NCBI RefSeq assembly: GCF_902498805.1
Contig: NZ_LR701593.1
Coordinates: forward strand, 38,190-102,189
DNA: 64,000 nt
Reading direction: 5' to 3'
DNA from: Imperialibacter sp. EC-SDR9
Lineage (GTDB): Bacteria; Bacteroidota; Bacteroidia; Cytophagales; Cyclobacteriaceae
Positions 17,086 through 24,893 of the stretch are shown piece by piece. The notes under the pieces were generated by a model, which worked only from the letters and a program-made list of their open reading frames with translations, was not told the DNA's origin and made no database searches. Position numbers and translations under genes: made by a program. The first letter of the stretch is position 1. Every line of letters starts with the position of its first letter.

Positions 17086-17402
17086 GCCAGACATATGAGG
17101 CGGTTGACAACGCTTGAATGACTTTGGAAGTTGTTGGATCATAGCTATTGAAGGTGATAATTCAAAACTAGTCCCATAGCTGTTGTCAGAAATCGAACGC
17201 CTGTTACTAGTGACATCCGTCAGACATCCAAAAGTGCTCAATACTAGCTACTTCTACTGTCGATTTTGCGTCATCTTCTGTCGATATTCAGTCAAGACCA
17301 GGTTATTGCGGCGAAAAAAGAGAAAGGCAGGGGGTGGGTTTGCGGAGACAGGCTAGCCTGGCTGGTAAAAGTGAAACCGGTAAATGAAGTCTCTTATGGT
17401 GG
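17086..17402 (-). other. 317-base regulatory gap before the Kelch/FN3/caspase operon
   Basis: No convincing gene lies here. It separates the LytTR regulator gene (ending 17403) from the first gene of the trio. It contains the two CTGTCGAT repeats at 17257-17285, listed separately, and a long leader of about 170 bases between them and the chosen start. No clear terminator for the regulator gene was found. Confidence 0.6.
17257..17285 (-). promoter_or_regulatory. LytTR-type direct repeats upstream of the Kelch/FN3/caspase operon
   Basis: CTGTCGAT occurs at 17257-17264 and again at 17278-17285, exactly 21 bp apart. On the minus strand the similarity extends to ATCGACAG-(A/T)-AG. LytTR-domain regulators bind pairs of about 9-bp direct repeats with this two-turn spacing. 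The site lies about 172-200 bases upstream of the operon start and just downstream of a LytTR gene, which makes that protein the natural candidate binder. Confidence 0.55.
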
Positions 17403-18302
17403 TTACGACAGGCTCAAATGCTTCTTGATCTGTCCTACCCTCGAAACAGCCACCGGCAGTTTCATCCCACCAGTGAGCACCACTTCGGGTGTATCAGAGA
17501 AAAGAAATTCGTCCACGTCATTGAGATTCACGATGCACTTCCTGTGGATACGGATAAACTTCTTTCCAGGCAAGGCCTGCTCCATCGCTTTCATGGAACC
17601 TCTAAGCACGTACGATTCCTGGGTTCTCGTGTGGAGCCTCACGCAGTAGTCGTCGGCCTCTACCCAGCGAATATCGTCGAGCGCCACTACCCTGCTGCGG
17701 TTGCCAGTTTTGACAATAATGAACTGAGTAGCATCGTCGTACTGTTGGGCTTTCAGCTCCTCATACAACGACTGATTGCTAACCTTCATGGAGCTTAGCT
17801 CTTTCACCGTTAGCTCCAGCGTCAGTATGTTCACAAAAAAATGAAGCGTTATAATCAGGGAGGTGTAAGCCAAAAGAAAAATGGGGCCTTTTTGGAAAGT
17901 GTAGAACGTAAGCCCGCCAATAAATCGCTCGATTGTGGCGGCTCCACCTTGAAAAAACACCTCCTCCATAGCGATGAAGGCAATGCAGAGCAAAAGAACA
18001 CCAAACACCCATCCAAGATAAATAAGTGCCTGACTTTTGTAGTCACCCTCCTTGTCAAATGGGTGCCGCAGGGCGAATACAATCAACGGAATTCCTACCA
18101 GCATCCAGATCAGCCAACTTTTAAGGTGGCCAATGGTCAAATCAAGAAGCGTAATATTAGCGTTAGGGAAAAGGTTATACCTCTGAAGGTAATAATATTG
18201 CTGCGCACCCTCGAAAACGATAAGCGCAGCTATAATTCCAGCGATTATCAATACCGGCTTTATCCAGTTACTTCCTGAAATGGCATTATCATATGACACC
18301 AT
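17403..18302 (-). CDS. Membrane-anchored LytTR-family DNA-binding regulator
   Basis: The 299-residue protein has about four transmembrane helices in residues 15-165 (VLIIAGIIAALIVF; WLIWMLVGIPLIVFAL; ALIYLGWVFGVLLLCIAFIAM; IFLLAYTSLIITLHFFVNIL), a short linker, and a C-terminal LytTR domain (about 190-299: FIIVKTGNRSRVVALDDIRWVEA ... FIRIHRKCIVNLNDV). It lacks a receiver domain and an aspartate phosphorylation site, so it probably senses a membrane signal directly. It lies immediately upstream, on the same strand, of the secreted Kelch/FN3/caspase operon, with LytTR-like repeats in the gap. Bacteroidota LytTR proteins often control surface or secretion genes. Confidence 0.87.
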   Translation of the reverse strand: MVSYDNAISGSNWIKPVLIIAGIIAALIVFEGAQQYYYLQRYNLFPNANITLLDLTIGHLKSWLIWMLVGIPLIVFALRHPFDKEGDYKSQALIYLGWVFGVLLLCIAFIAMEEVFFQGGAATIERFIGGLTFYTFQKGPIFLLAYTSLIITLHFFVNILTLELTVKELSSMKVSNQSLYEELKAQQYDDATQFIIVKTGNRSRVVALDDIRWVEADDYCVRLHTRTQESYVLRGSMKAMEQALPGKKFIRIHRKCIVNLNDVDEFLFSDTPEVVLTGGMKLPVAVSRVGQIKKHLSLS

Positions 18303-18570
18303 ATCTTCTTTTGAGACTTGTCAGGTTCGGTTTCAATGATCTTCTAAACTAGTCAATTGGATTTAAAAAAAATTGCGAAGCCTGACATTACGACCCCACG
18401 CCGAAAGTCACAAACCGCATTTTCTGTTTATTTTTGAGTATGGAGCAAATTTGCCTGGCACCTCTGCCGATAACAGTATCATTGCTTGTGTTAGCTATTT
18501 GGTTGATAGCTCAATTTCCAAAAAGCTTAACGCTTCAAAAATGGTCTAATAAGCCTCCTTCATTTATCGA

Positions 18571-19254
18571 TCACAGCCTTATCGCCACGCCAAAAGTAGG
18601 ATAAGCCCTCTTTTCTGATGGCGAATAGTTTATCGTGACATTGTAAAACACAGACCTATCTTTGTCCAAATTTTTTCGAATCACCCCAAACCCCAAATGT
18701 ACAAGGTGTGCATCAAATCGGTCGTCATATACTGTGTCGCCTGAAATTTTCACTTTGTAAAAATCGTGGCTGTACAACGGCTGGATCACAAGTGTATTTG
18801 TTTCAGTAACATCAAAACTAAAGGGAATACCGCCGACCAGTTGGGCAAATGTGGCTGTGCCATTTTCTACTTTGTCGGTGGAGGCGGCAAAGCCCGCACC
18901 ACCATAAAGTGACAGATGAAAAACACCTTCATTAGGTAAAAGCGCATACTTGGCGAAACCGCTGAGTCCGGCACTAAAAAGGCCCAGGCCAAAAGAACCA
19001 CCCACATCCAGCCGCTCTGCCAGGCCATACTGTGCCTGAATATTGATCCACGGCGCAGGCACTTTGAAGGGATTTAGCTTAACTGTTTGTGAGGCTGAGT
19101 CGGTGGTGTAAGAGGGAACCACATTGTAGGAAATGCCAATGGCACCATCGAATTCTTTCTTCCCAGCCGTTTTTCCATCCTGAAAGAGCACACCTGTACT
19201 CACACATCCGGTGCATAGCGCAGCAAGTAGCAGCATTAAAAAAATAGTTTTCAT
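18571..19254 (-). CDS. Outer-membrane-associated lipoprotein, probable beta-barrel, function unknown
   Basis: The 227-residue protein begins with a lipobox (ALCTGC, Cys17). The rest alternates hydrophobic and polar residues with Gly/aromatic-rich strands (GISYNVVPSYT; INIQAQYGLAERLDVGGSFGLGLFSAGLSGFAKYAL; YGGAGFAASTD), ending in FGVAIRL, as in small outer-membrane barrels. I do not recognise a named family. It is 268 bases upstream of the LytTR gene on the same strand; the gap shows no clear terminator. It is divergent from the DUF3500 gene. Confidence 0.65.
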   Translation of the reverse strand: MKTIFLMLLLAALCTGCVSTGVLFQDGKTAGKKEFDGAIGISYNVVPSYTTDSASQTVKLNPFKVPAPWINIQAQYGLAERLDVGGSFGLGLFSAGLSGFAKYALLPNEGVFHLSLYGGAGFAASTDKVENGTATFAQLVGGIPFSFDVTETNTLVIQPLYSHDFYKVKISGDTVYDDRFDAHLVHLGFGVIRKNLDKDRSVFYNVTINYSPSEKRAYPTFGVAIRL

Positions 19255-19421
19255 AAGTCAAAAAAGTAAAGGTAAATAAAGTCATTTATACATTATTCAT
19301 GCCAGATTGCTTGGGCCAGGCAGTAGCGTTTGTTGCTGAATACCCTGCCGTATTCCTGATTGCAATCAAACATTATTGACTTATATTGAGCTGGCCTTCG
19401 GCAACTACTTAAACAACTCCA

Positions 19422-20489
19422 ATGAAATACCTACTAACCTTCATCACCTTTCTCACATTGACATCCAGCACGCTGCTCAGCCAAAGTGCCCAGGAAATTG
19501 TAGACGTTACCAAAGTGTTCCTGAAGACCCTGAGTGCAGAAGAGCTTCAGCAAATCAGTTTATCGTTTGACGACCCGGCTCGGGAAAAATGGACGAACCT
19601 GCCTGTTGGCATGGTGCCCAGGCCAGGCAAGAGATATGGCGACCTCTCAGAGGCAAGTATGCTTCAGTTTCACCGGGTGCTTACCACGCTGTTTAGCTCG
19701 CAGGGCTACCTGAAGGTGACCAGCATCATGCAGCTGGACGACATTTTGAATGTTGTGTACGACTCCACCTTTAGAAGAGGAAACATTTCCAAAGAAGGGC
19801 TGGCTCAAATCAAGAAACTCGATTGGGAATACGGCAATTACTATATTTCTCTATGGGGCACACCCGACGTGAAAGAACCCTGGGGGCTTAATTTGGGTGG
19901 TCATCACATCGCCATCAGCCTGTCGATGGCCGATGGTAGATATTCACTTACCCCCCTCTTTATCGGCACCGATCCTGCTGAGGTGCGCATTACAAAATTT
20001 GCCGGACTCAGGGTACTGAGCAAAGAAGAGGACTATGGCTTTCTGCTGATCAACGCTTTGACTGAACAGCAAAAGAAAGTGGCTACATTAAGCCAAAAGG
20101 TACCCGGCGACATTATCACCAACCCCAGCGGGCCGAAAAGAATTGACGACTACTACGGTATAAAAGCCTCCGACATGAACAAGGAACAAAAAGGGCTACT
20201 TGAATGGCTTATCAAAGAATATGTCGATAACCTGGAGCATGACGGTGCAAAGAGGGCTTATGACAAGCTGCTTAAGACTGGGATCGATAATATCTACTTC
20301 GCCTGGATAGGAAGCTATGAGGCGAGAAGCCCGCATTACTATATCATCAATGGCCCTGACTTCATGATCGAGTACGACAACGTGGGTTTTGACAACGACG
20401 GCAATCATATTCATGCCATCTGGAGGGAAAAAGGAGCCGATTTTGGGGAGGACATTCTCAAGGCGCACTATTTGGGCCACAAGCATTAG
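19422..20489 (+). CDS. Exported DUF3500 family protein
   Basis: The 355-residue protein has a signal peptide (MKYLLTFITFLTLTSSTLLSQ) and a full-length DUF3500 domain. Recognisable elements are EKWTNLPVGMVPRPGKRYGDLS, YYISLWGTPDVKEPWGLNLGGHHIAIS near the middle and a C-terminal HYYIINGPDFMIEYDN ... GNHIHAIWREKGADFGEDIL. The family is common in environmental bacteria but has no established activity. The conserved GGHH and the spaced His/Asp residues near the C terminus hint at metal binding or hydrolysis; that is inference. The next gene starts 19 bases downstream, so the two probably form an operon. Confidence 0.85.
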   Translation: MKYLLTFITFLTLTSSTLLSQSAQEIVDVTKVFLKTLSAEELQQISLSFDDPAREKWTNLPVGMVPRPGKRYGDLSEASMLQFHRVLTTLFSSQGYLKVTSIMQLDDILNVVYDSTFRRGNISKEGLAQIKKLDWEYGNYYISLWGTPDVKEPWGLNLGGHHIAISLSMADGRYSLTPLFIGTDPAEVRITKFAGLRVLSKEEDYGFLLINALTEQQKKVATLSQKVPGDIITNPSGPKRIDDYYGIKASDMNKEQKGLLEWLIKEYVDNLEHDGAKRAYDKLLKTGIDNIYFAWIGSYEARSPHYYIINGPDFMIEYDNVGFDNDGNHIHAIWREKGADFGEDILKAHYLGHKH

Positions 20490-20508
20490 TCAATAGACAG
20501 CGATTGGG

Positions 20509-21027
20509 ATGAATAGACGATTGGCCCTATTGATCGGCTTTGCGCTGGCGGCGATCCTGACATTTGGAGGCTTGCTCTACTACGCCCTTCGAACTAAGGT
20601 GACAGATGTTTCATCCTTTGAGCCTTATAGCGAAATAGTAGGCACAACTGTTGTTTTGAAACGTCCGGCAGTCATTGTCAGAAACCTTGATGCCTTTGTA
20701 AATGAGCACCCTTATTTACTAATCGAGATAGATCAGGGCCTTTTTGAAGGCACCGAAGCTATAGACACGCTGCCGATAGGTACCTCGCTGGAGATTCAAA
20801 AAGCAAAGCACTTCACAAACGGCTCCAGTGGATTCGCACATGCGTTTGTGCTCGGTTGGGTGGAATTACCTGGCAGCGGGAAAATTGTTCCGTTTGAATA
20901 TGGCTGGGGTGAGCAACACATTTCACTTTATGACGAAGAGGTAGAATACTGGACGTACCCGATGGCCTTATGGCAGGAAAATGCGAATGCAAGAAAGTTC
21001 TACGTAAAGCACTCAAATTTACAGTGA
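20509..21027 (+). CDS. Single-pass membrane protein, function unknown
   Basis: The 172-residue protein has one N-terminal membrane helix (LALLIGFALAAILTFGGLLYYAL), followed by a soluble, beta-rich domain. That domain contains IVGTTVVLKRPAVIVRN and a conserved-looking WVELPGSGKIVPFEYGWG segment, which resembles small SH3-like or OB-like barrels. No named family was recognised. It starts 19 bases after the DUF3500 gene and is probably co-transcribed with it. Confidence 0.65.
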   Translation: MNRRLALLIGFALAAILTFGGLLYYALRTKVTDVSSFEPYSEIVGTTVVLKRPAVIVRNLDAFVNEHPYLLIEIDQGLFEGTEAIDTLPIGTSLEIQKAKHFTNGSSGFAHAFVLGWVELPGSGKIVPFEYGWGEQHISLYDEEVEYWTYPMALWQENANARKFYVKHSNLQ

Positions 21028-21215
21028 CGTCGACTATTGATTCAGAGAATGGTTTTCCCTTGCACCAGAAATCAAAAAACGCCATCATCAATCCACAAAA
21101 AAGGTGAAAAAAATACAGCTCGGCGTGTACCAAAACCGCCTGAAGGGTACTTACAACCAATGAACTAAATCACATCTGTTTTTAAAATTTGATATTCACC
21201 AATACACTTAAAACT

Positions 21216-21632
21216 ATGAACCTGCTTCGCTTTGAACTACCTGCTCGTTTTCATGACTATGGATTGCTTGTGTTGCGACTTGCTTTTGGCTTCTCCCTCA
21301 TGTACGGCCATGGCTGGGGCAAAATGATGCGGTTATTCGGCCCCGACGAAATTAAGTTTGCCGACCCCTTCGGCTTTGGCCCAGCCTTCACATTGAGTTT
21401 CGCAGTATTCGCTGAGGTAATCTGCGCCATATTAGTAATGGCGGGGCTATTTACAAGAGCAGCGTTGATCCCACCCTTTATCACGGTAGCAACTGCGTTC
21501 TTTACAGTTCACTTCAGTCAGGAATTTGGGCAACAGGAAAAAGTAATATTGTTCAGTTTTGCCTTTCTGGCTCTGTTTTTCACCGGCCCGGGAAAAATAT
21601 CCCTTGATGCCTACCTCAAGAAGGACAACTAG
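21216..21632 (+). CDS. DoxX-family integral membrane protein
   Basis: From the ATG at 21216 the protein is 138 residues; nine more can be added from an upstream start at 21189 but lack support. Four transmembrane helices are visible, and the DoxX pattern is clear: LLVLRLAFGFSLMYGHGWGKM in helix 1 and FAEVICAILVMAGLFTRAALIPPFITVATAFFTVH in helices 2-3. DoxX proteins sit in the cytoplasmic membrane; some form quinone-linked oxidoreductase subunits, others are of unknown role. The dienelactone hydrolase gene follows after 53 bases, and the three plus-strand genes 21216-23748 may form one transcript. Confidence 0.85.
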   Translation: MNLLRFELPARFHDYGLLVLRLAFGFSLMYGHGWGKMMRLFGPDEIKFADPFGFGPAFTLSFAVFAEVICAILVMAGLFTRAALIPPFITVATAFFTVHFSQEFGQQEKVILFSFAFLALFFTGPGKISLDAYLKKDN

Positions 21633-21685
21633 ACAGAAAGTTGTCTTATCAATATTTGAAATATTTACACTGAACTACATTTCAC

Positions 21686-22573
21686 ATGAAAGAGCTAAAG
21701 AAGGAAGATGTCAGCCAGGAAGTATTTGACCTTTATGATGACTACGCACATAGCCGGATTGACAGACGACAGTTTCTGAACAAACTATCCACCTATGCGA
21801 TTGGTGGCGTAACGGTGATGTCTCTGATGAGCTTCCTGATGCCGGATTACAAAGGTAAAGTGCAGATACCTCAGAATGACTCCCGACTGGTATCTGATTA
21901 TATCACCTATCAATCTCCAAAAGGGGGAGGAGAAATGAAAGCTCTACTAAGCCGACCAGCGAATGCAAATGGCAAGCTCCCTGGAATTATCGTTGTTCAT
22001 GAAAACCGTGGGCTAAATCTGCACATTGAAGACGTAGGGAGAAGGGCTGCTCTGGCTGGCTTTGTTTCGATAGCGCCTGATGCCCTCACACCACTTGGGG
22101 GCTATCCTGGAAATGACGACGACGGTCGTGCCTTGCAAAGCAAAAGAGACCGTGATGAAATGCTGGAAGACTTCATCGCTGCCTATGAGTACCTGACTGC
22201 AAGTCCGCAGTGTACAGGTAAAATAGGGGTGGTAGGCTTTTGCTTCGGAGGAAGTATTTCAAATCTGATGGCAGTAAAAGTTCCTGGTTTGTCAGCAGCG
22301 GTTCCTTTTTATGGCGGACAGCCCCCCATCGACTTGGTTCCAAACATCAAGGCACCACTGATGTTGCACTATGCCGGTCTGGACACGAGAGTAAATGAAG
22401 GCTGGCCCGCTTACGAAGCTGCGCTTAAGGCGAACGGAAAGCCGTACAAAGCCTACATTTACCCTGATGTGAATCATGGATTTCATAACGATACCACACC
22501 GAGATATGACAAAGAAGCAGCTGAGTTGGCCTGGGAGCGGACTACAGCTTTCTTTAAAGAAAATCTACTGTAA
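21686..22573 (+). CDS. Dienelactone hydrolase family protein with N-terminal Tat-like leader
   Basis: The 295-residue protein has a 25-residue N-terminal extension, then RIDRRQFLNKL and a hydrophobic stretch (a Tat-like or membrane-anchoring leader). An alpha/beta hydrolase of the dienelactone hydrolase type follows. The catalytic triad is visible: nucleophile Cys in GFCFGG, Asp in AGLDTRVNEGW and His in VNHGFHN. The Cys nucleophile and CFGG elbow are diagnostic. Members open lactones or hydrolyse esters; the layout resembles E. coli YghX-type proteins. It lies between DoxX and a lactonase, which suggests envelope lactone or ester chemistry. Confidence 0.88.
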   Translation: MKELKKEDVSQEVFDLYDDYAHSRIDRRQFLNKLSTYAIGGVTVMSLMSFLMPDYKGKVQIPQNDSRLVSDYITYQSPKGGGEMKALLSRPANANGKLPGIIVVHENRGLNLHIEDVGRRAALAGFVSIAPDALTPLGGYPGNDDDGRALQSKRDRDEMLEDFIAAYEYLTASPQCTGKIGVVGFCFGGSISNLMAVKVPGLSAAVPFYGGQPPIDLVPNIKAPLMLHYAGLDTRVNEGWPAYEAALKANGKPYKAYIYPDVNHGFHNDTTPRYDKEAAELAWERTTAFFKENLL

Positions 22574-22611
22574 ACGACAAAAGTAGGTCTCAAATTTTAT
22601 ATCCAGATTCT

Positions 22612-23748
22612 ATGATCATCAAAGCTTCAACAGGTGCAGCAGTTCTGCTCTTGACTCAATTAATGACGTTGTCGTCTACAGAAATAGCAAAACGACAGCC
22701 TATAGCGAACGGCATCTCTTTCTACGTAGGCACTTATACCCGTGGAGAAAGCAAGGGCATCTATCGATATCAGCTTCAACCTGACGGCAAGCTGAAGAGC
22801 TTCGGGCTAGCCGCTGAGTCGGAAAACCCATCATTTCTGGCAAAAAGCCTCGACGGCAAGTACTTGTTGGCGGCCAACGAAAACAGAGATGATGCAGGTG
22901 GTGGTGGCACCATTACGTCGTTTGAGATAAATGGCGAGGCTTTGTCTCTCATCGATAAAAAGCCATCAGGAGGGGCTTCGCCTTGCTTTGTAACAATCGA
23001 TAAATCTGGTTATGTGTTTGCGGCCAACTATAGCAGTGGGAATGTAGGGTTGCTACGGTTAGGTTCCTCAGGCATGCTAGAAGGCCCATTGCACGTGCTG
23101 CAACACGAGGGCGAAGGATCTCACGCAAGGCAAAAGGGGCCGCATGCGCATTCTGTTTGGTTCGAGCCAAAGGGAAACACAATCATCTCAGTCGATTTTG
23201 GCACCAACGAACTCTGGTTTTCGACCCTGGATAAAGGCAATGAAAAATTGGTTCCGACAGCCCCTTACAAACTGGCGATGGCTCCGGAAGCTGGTCCACG
23301 ACACATGGCTTTCCATCCCAAAGGCAGCTGGGCATATGTAGTCAATGAACTATCGTCCACAATAACTCAAATAAACAAAAATAATGTGGGGCATTACCAA
23401 ATTGCCAGCTCCATTAGTACACTGCCCACCGGATATGGAGAAACCAGCAGTTGCGCCGACATCCATATTTCCGATGATGGAAAGTTCCTTTATGCCTCCA
23501 ACAGGGGGCACAACAGCATAGCGATTTATCAGGTCAATTCATCGAACGGCAGCCTGACACTTGTAGGGCATGAGGGTGTGCGGGGCGACTGGCCCAGAAA
23601 TTTTACGCTATCCCCCGGCGGCGACTACTTGCTTGTGGCTAATCAAAAATCTAACAATATCATTTCGTTTAAGCGTGACAAGAAGAGCGGCAAGCTGGAG
23701 TTTGTTAGTGAGATAGAGGCTCCCAGTCCTGTTTGCTTGTTGTTCTAA
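22612..23748 (+). CDS. Seven-bladed beta-propeller lactonase (6-phosphogluconolactonase-type fold)
   Basis: The 378-residue protein has a short hydrophobic N-terminal leader (residues 8-22), then the lactonase propeller: ISFYVGTYTRGESKGIYRYQL at the first blade, NPSFLAKSLDGKYLLAANE, GPHAHSVWFEP, AGPRHMAFHPKGSWAYVVNE and GDWPRNFTLSPGGDYLLVANQ. The paired PRHMAFHP and PRNFTLSP segments are typical of the Pgl/YbhE family, which hydrolyses sugar lactones. Because of its leader it may act outside the cytoplasm on glucono- or aldonolactones. It converges on the KDG kinase operon, and a terminator lies between them. A lactonase would fit between the PQQ dehydrogenase and the dehydratase encoded further on. 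Confidence 0.88.
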   Translation: MIIKASTGAAVLLLTQLMTLSSTEIAKRQPIANGISFYVGTYTRGESKGIYRYQLQPDGKLKSFGLAAESENPSFLAKSLDGKYLLAANENRDDAGGGGTITSFEINGEALSLIDKKPSGGASPCFVTIDKSGYVFAANYSSGNVGLLRLGSSGMLEGPLHVLQHEGEGSHARQKGPHAHSVWFEPKGNTIISVDFGTNELWFSTLDKGNEKLVPTAPYKLAMAPEAGPRHMAFHPKGSWAYVVNELSSTITQINKNNVGHYQIASSISTLPTGYGETSSCADIHISDDGKFLYASNRGHNSIAIYQVNSSNGSLTLVGHEGVRGDWPRNFTLSPGGDYLLVANQKSNNIISFKRDKKSGKLEFVSEIEAPSPVCLLF

Positions 23749-23770
23749 CACAGTCTTATGATCACTGGTT

Positions 23771-23808
23771 AAAAAAAGGGGAATCATACGACTGACATGT
23801 GATTCCCC
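23771..23808 (-). terminator. Terminator of the KDG kinase operon
   Basis: A perfect 9-bp stem, GGGGAATCA (23778-23786) and TGATTCCCC (23800-23808), with a 13-base loop, is followed on the minus strand by seven U residues (A tract at 23771-23777). It lies between the convergent lactonase and kinase genes and may also slow plus-strand transcription. Confidence 0.88.
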
Positions 23809-23824
23809 AACTTTGCTTTGGGCG

Positions 23825-24865
23825 TTACCGTGCTACTCTGCCTGAAGCATCTCCCGCCATCAACTTCTTCACCTCCTCAAGCGTTGCCAGGTTAGCATCT
23901 CCCACAATCGTGTGCTTGAGGCACGAGGCGGCCACAGCAAAATTGAGTGCATGCTGATCATCGTCCGGATAAGTGAGCAAACCATAAATGAGGCCTCCCA
24001 TAAAGGAGTCTCCTCCACCTACCCTATCCACGATATGCGTAATTTGATATTCAGGGGATTTGAACATGGTCGTTCCATCATAGAGCACACCTGCCCAGGT
24101 ATTGTGTGACGCAGAAATGGAGCCTCTTAGCGTGGTGATTACTTTCTTAGCATTCGGAAATTTCTTCATCATTTGCTGGCAAACCGATAGGAATGCTTCG
24201 GCCTTTACTTGCTCTCCTTGCTTGGTGATGTCCAGGCCGTCTGGCTTGATGCCGAAGTGTTTTTCGGCGTCCTCTTCGTTGCCTAAAATGATGTCGCAAT
24301 AAGAGGTTAGCTCTGTCATGATTTCCTTAGGTTCAACTCCATACTTCCAAAGCTTTGCCCTATAATTCAGGTCCGTCGAGATTGTAAGGCCCATTTTGCG
24401 GGCTGTTTGCACACCCTCCAGGCAAGCATCAGCTGCACCTTGTGATATAGCCGGTGTAATACCAGTCCAGTGAAACCACCGGGCACCCGAAAATACACTC
24501 TCCCAATCAACCATGCCCTTTTTTATTTCCGCTATCGCAGAATGAGCCCGGTCGTAAACCACTTTACTGCCTCTGCTCACCGCACCGGTTTCCAGAAAGT
24601 ATATGCCGAGTCGGTCTCCGCCAAAAATAATTTTATCTGTTCCAACGCCCCTTTTGCGCATCTCCATTAACGCACACTCGCCGAGGTCATTTTTTGGCAG
24701 CCGGGTAACAAAGTCTACCGGAATCCCATAATTGGCAAGTGATACAGCCACGTTTGACTCACCTCCGCCATAAACTACATCAAAACTTGTTGTCTGCGAG
24801 AACCTTAAAACTCTTGGGGTTCCAAGGCGCAACATGATCTCACCAAAGGTTACTACTTTTTTCAT
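23825..24865 (-). CDS. kdgK: PfkB-family sugar kinase, probable 2-keto-3-deoxygluconate kinase
   Basis: The 346-residue protein starts at ATG (24865); a TTG two codons earlier is less likely. It shows the ribokinase fold: KVVTFGEIMLRLGTP at the N terminus, VYGGGESNVAVSLANYG for sugar binding and the C-terminal catalytic motif RVGGGDSFMGGLIYGLL, with the base Asp. The FGEIMLRL start and the ADACLEGVQTARKMG and GNEEDAEKHFG segments resemble KDG kinases, which phosphorylate 2-keto-3-deoxygluconate for cleavage by KDPG aldolase. The preceding gene, 28 bases upstream, encodes a bile-acid-symporter-family transporter, so uptake and phosphorylation are probably linked. It is the last gene of its operon. 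Confidence 0.85.
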   Translation of the reverse strand: MKKVVTFGEIMLRLGTPRVLRFSQTTSFDVVYGGGESNVAVSLANYGIPVDFVTRLPKNDLGECALMEMRKRGVGTDKIIFGGDRLGIYFLETGAVSRGSKVVYDRAHSAIAEIKKGMVDWESVFSGARWFHWTGITPAISQGAADACLEGVQTARKMGLTISTDLNYRAKLWKYGVEPKEIMTELTSYCDIILGNEEDAEKHFGIKPDGLDITKQGEQVKAEAFLSVCQQMMKKFPNAKKVITTLRGSISASHNTWAGVLYDGTTMFKSPEYQITHIVDRVGGGDSFMGGLIYGLLTYPDDDQHALNFAVAASCLKHTIVGDANLATLEEVKKLMAGDASGRVAR

Positions 24866-24893
24866 GGTCAATTCTTTTTCAAGATGTTATCAG

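Noticed and set aside
17086..17241. A longer start for the small exported protein before the Kelch gene
   Set aside because: The added 52 residues are polar and lie ahead of a well-formed signal peptide.
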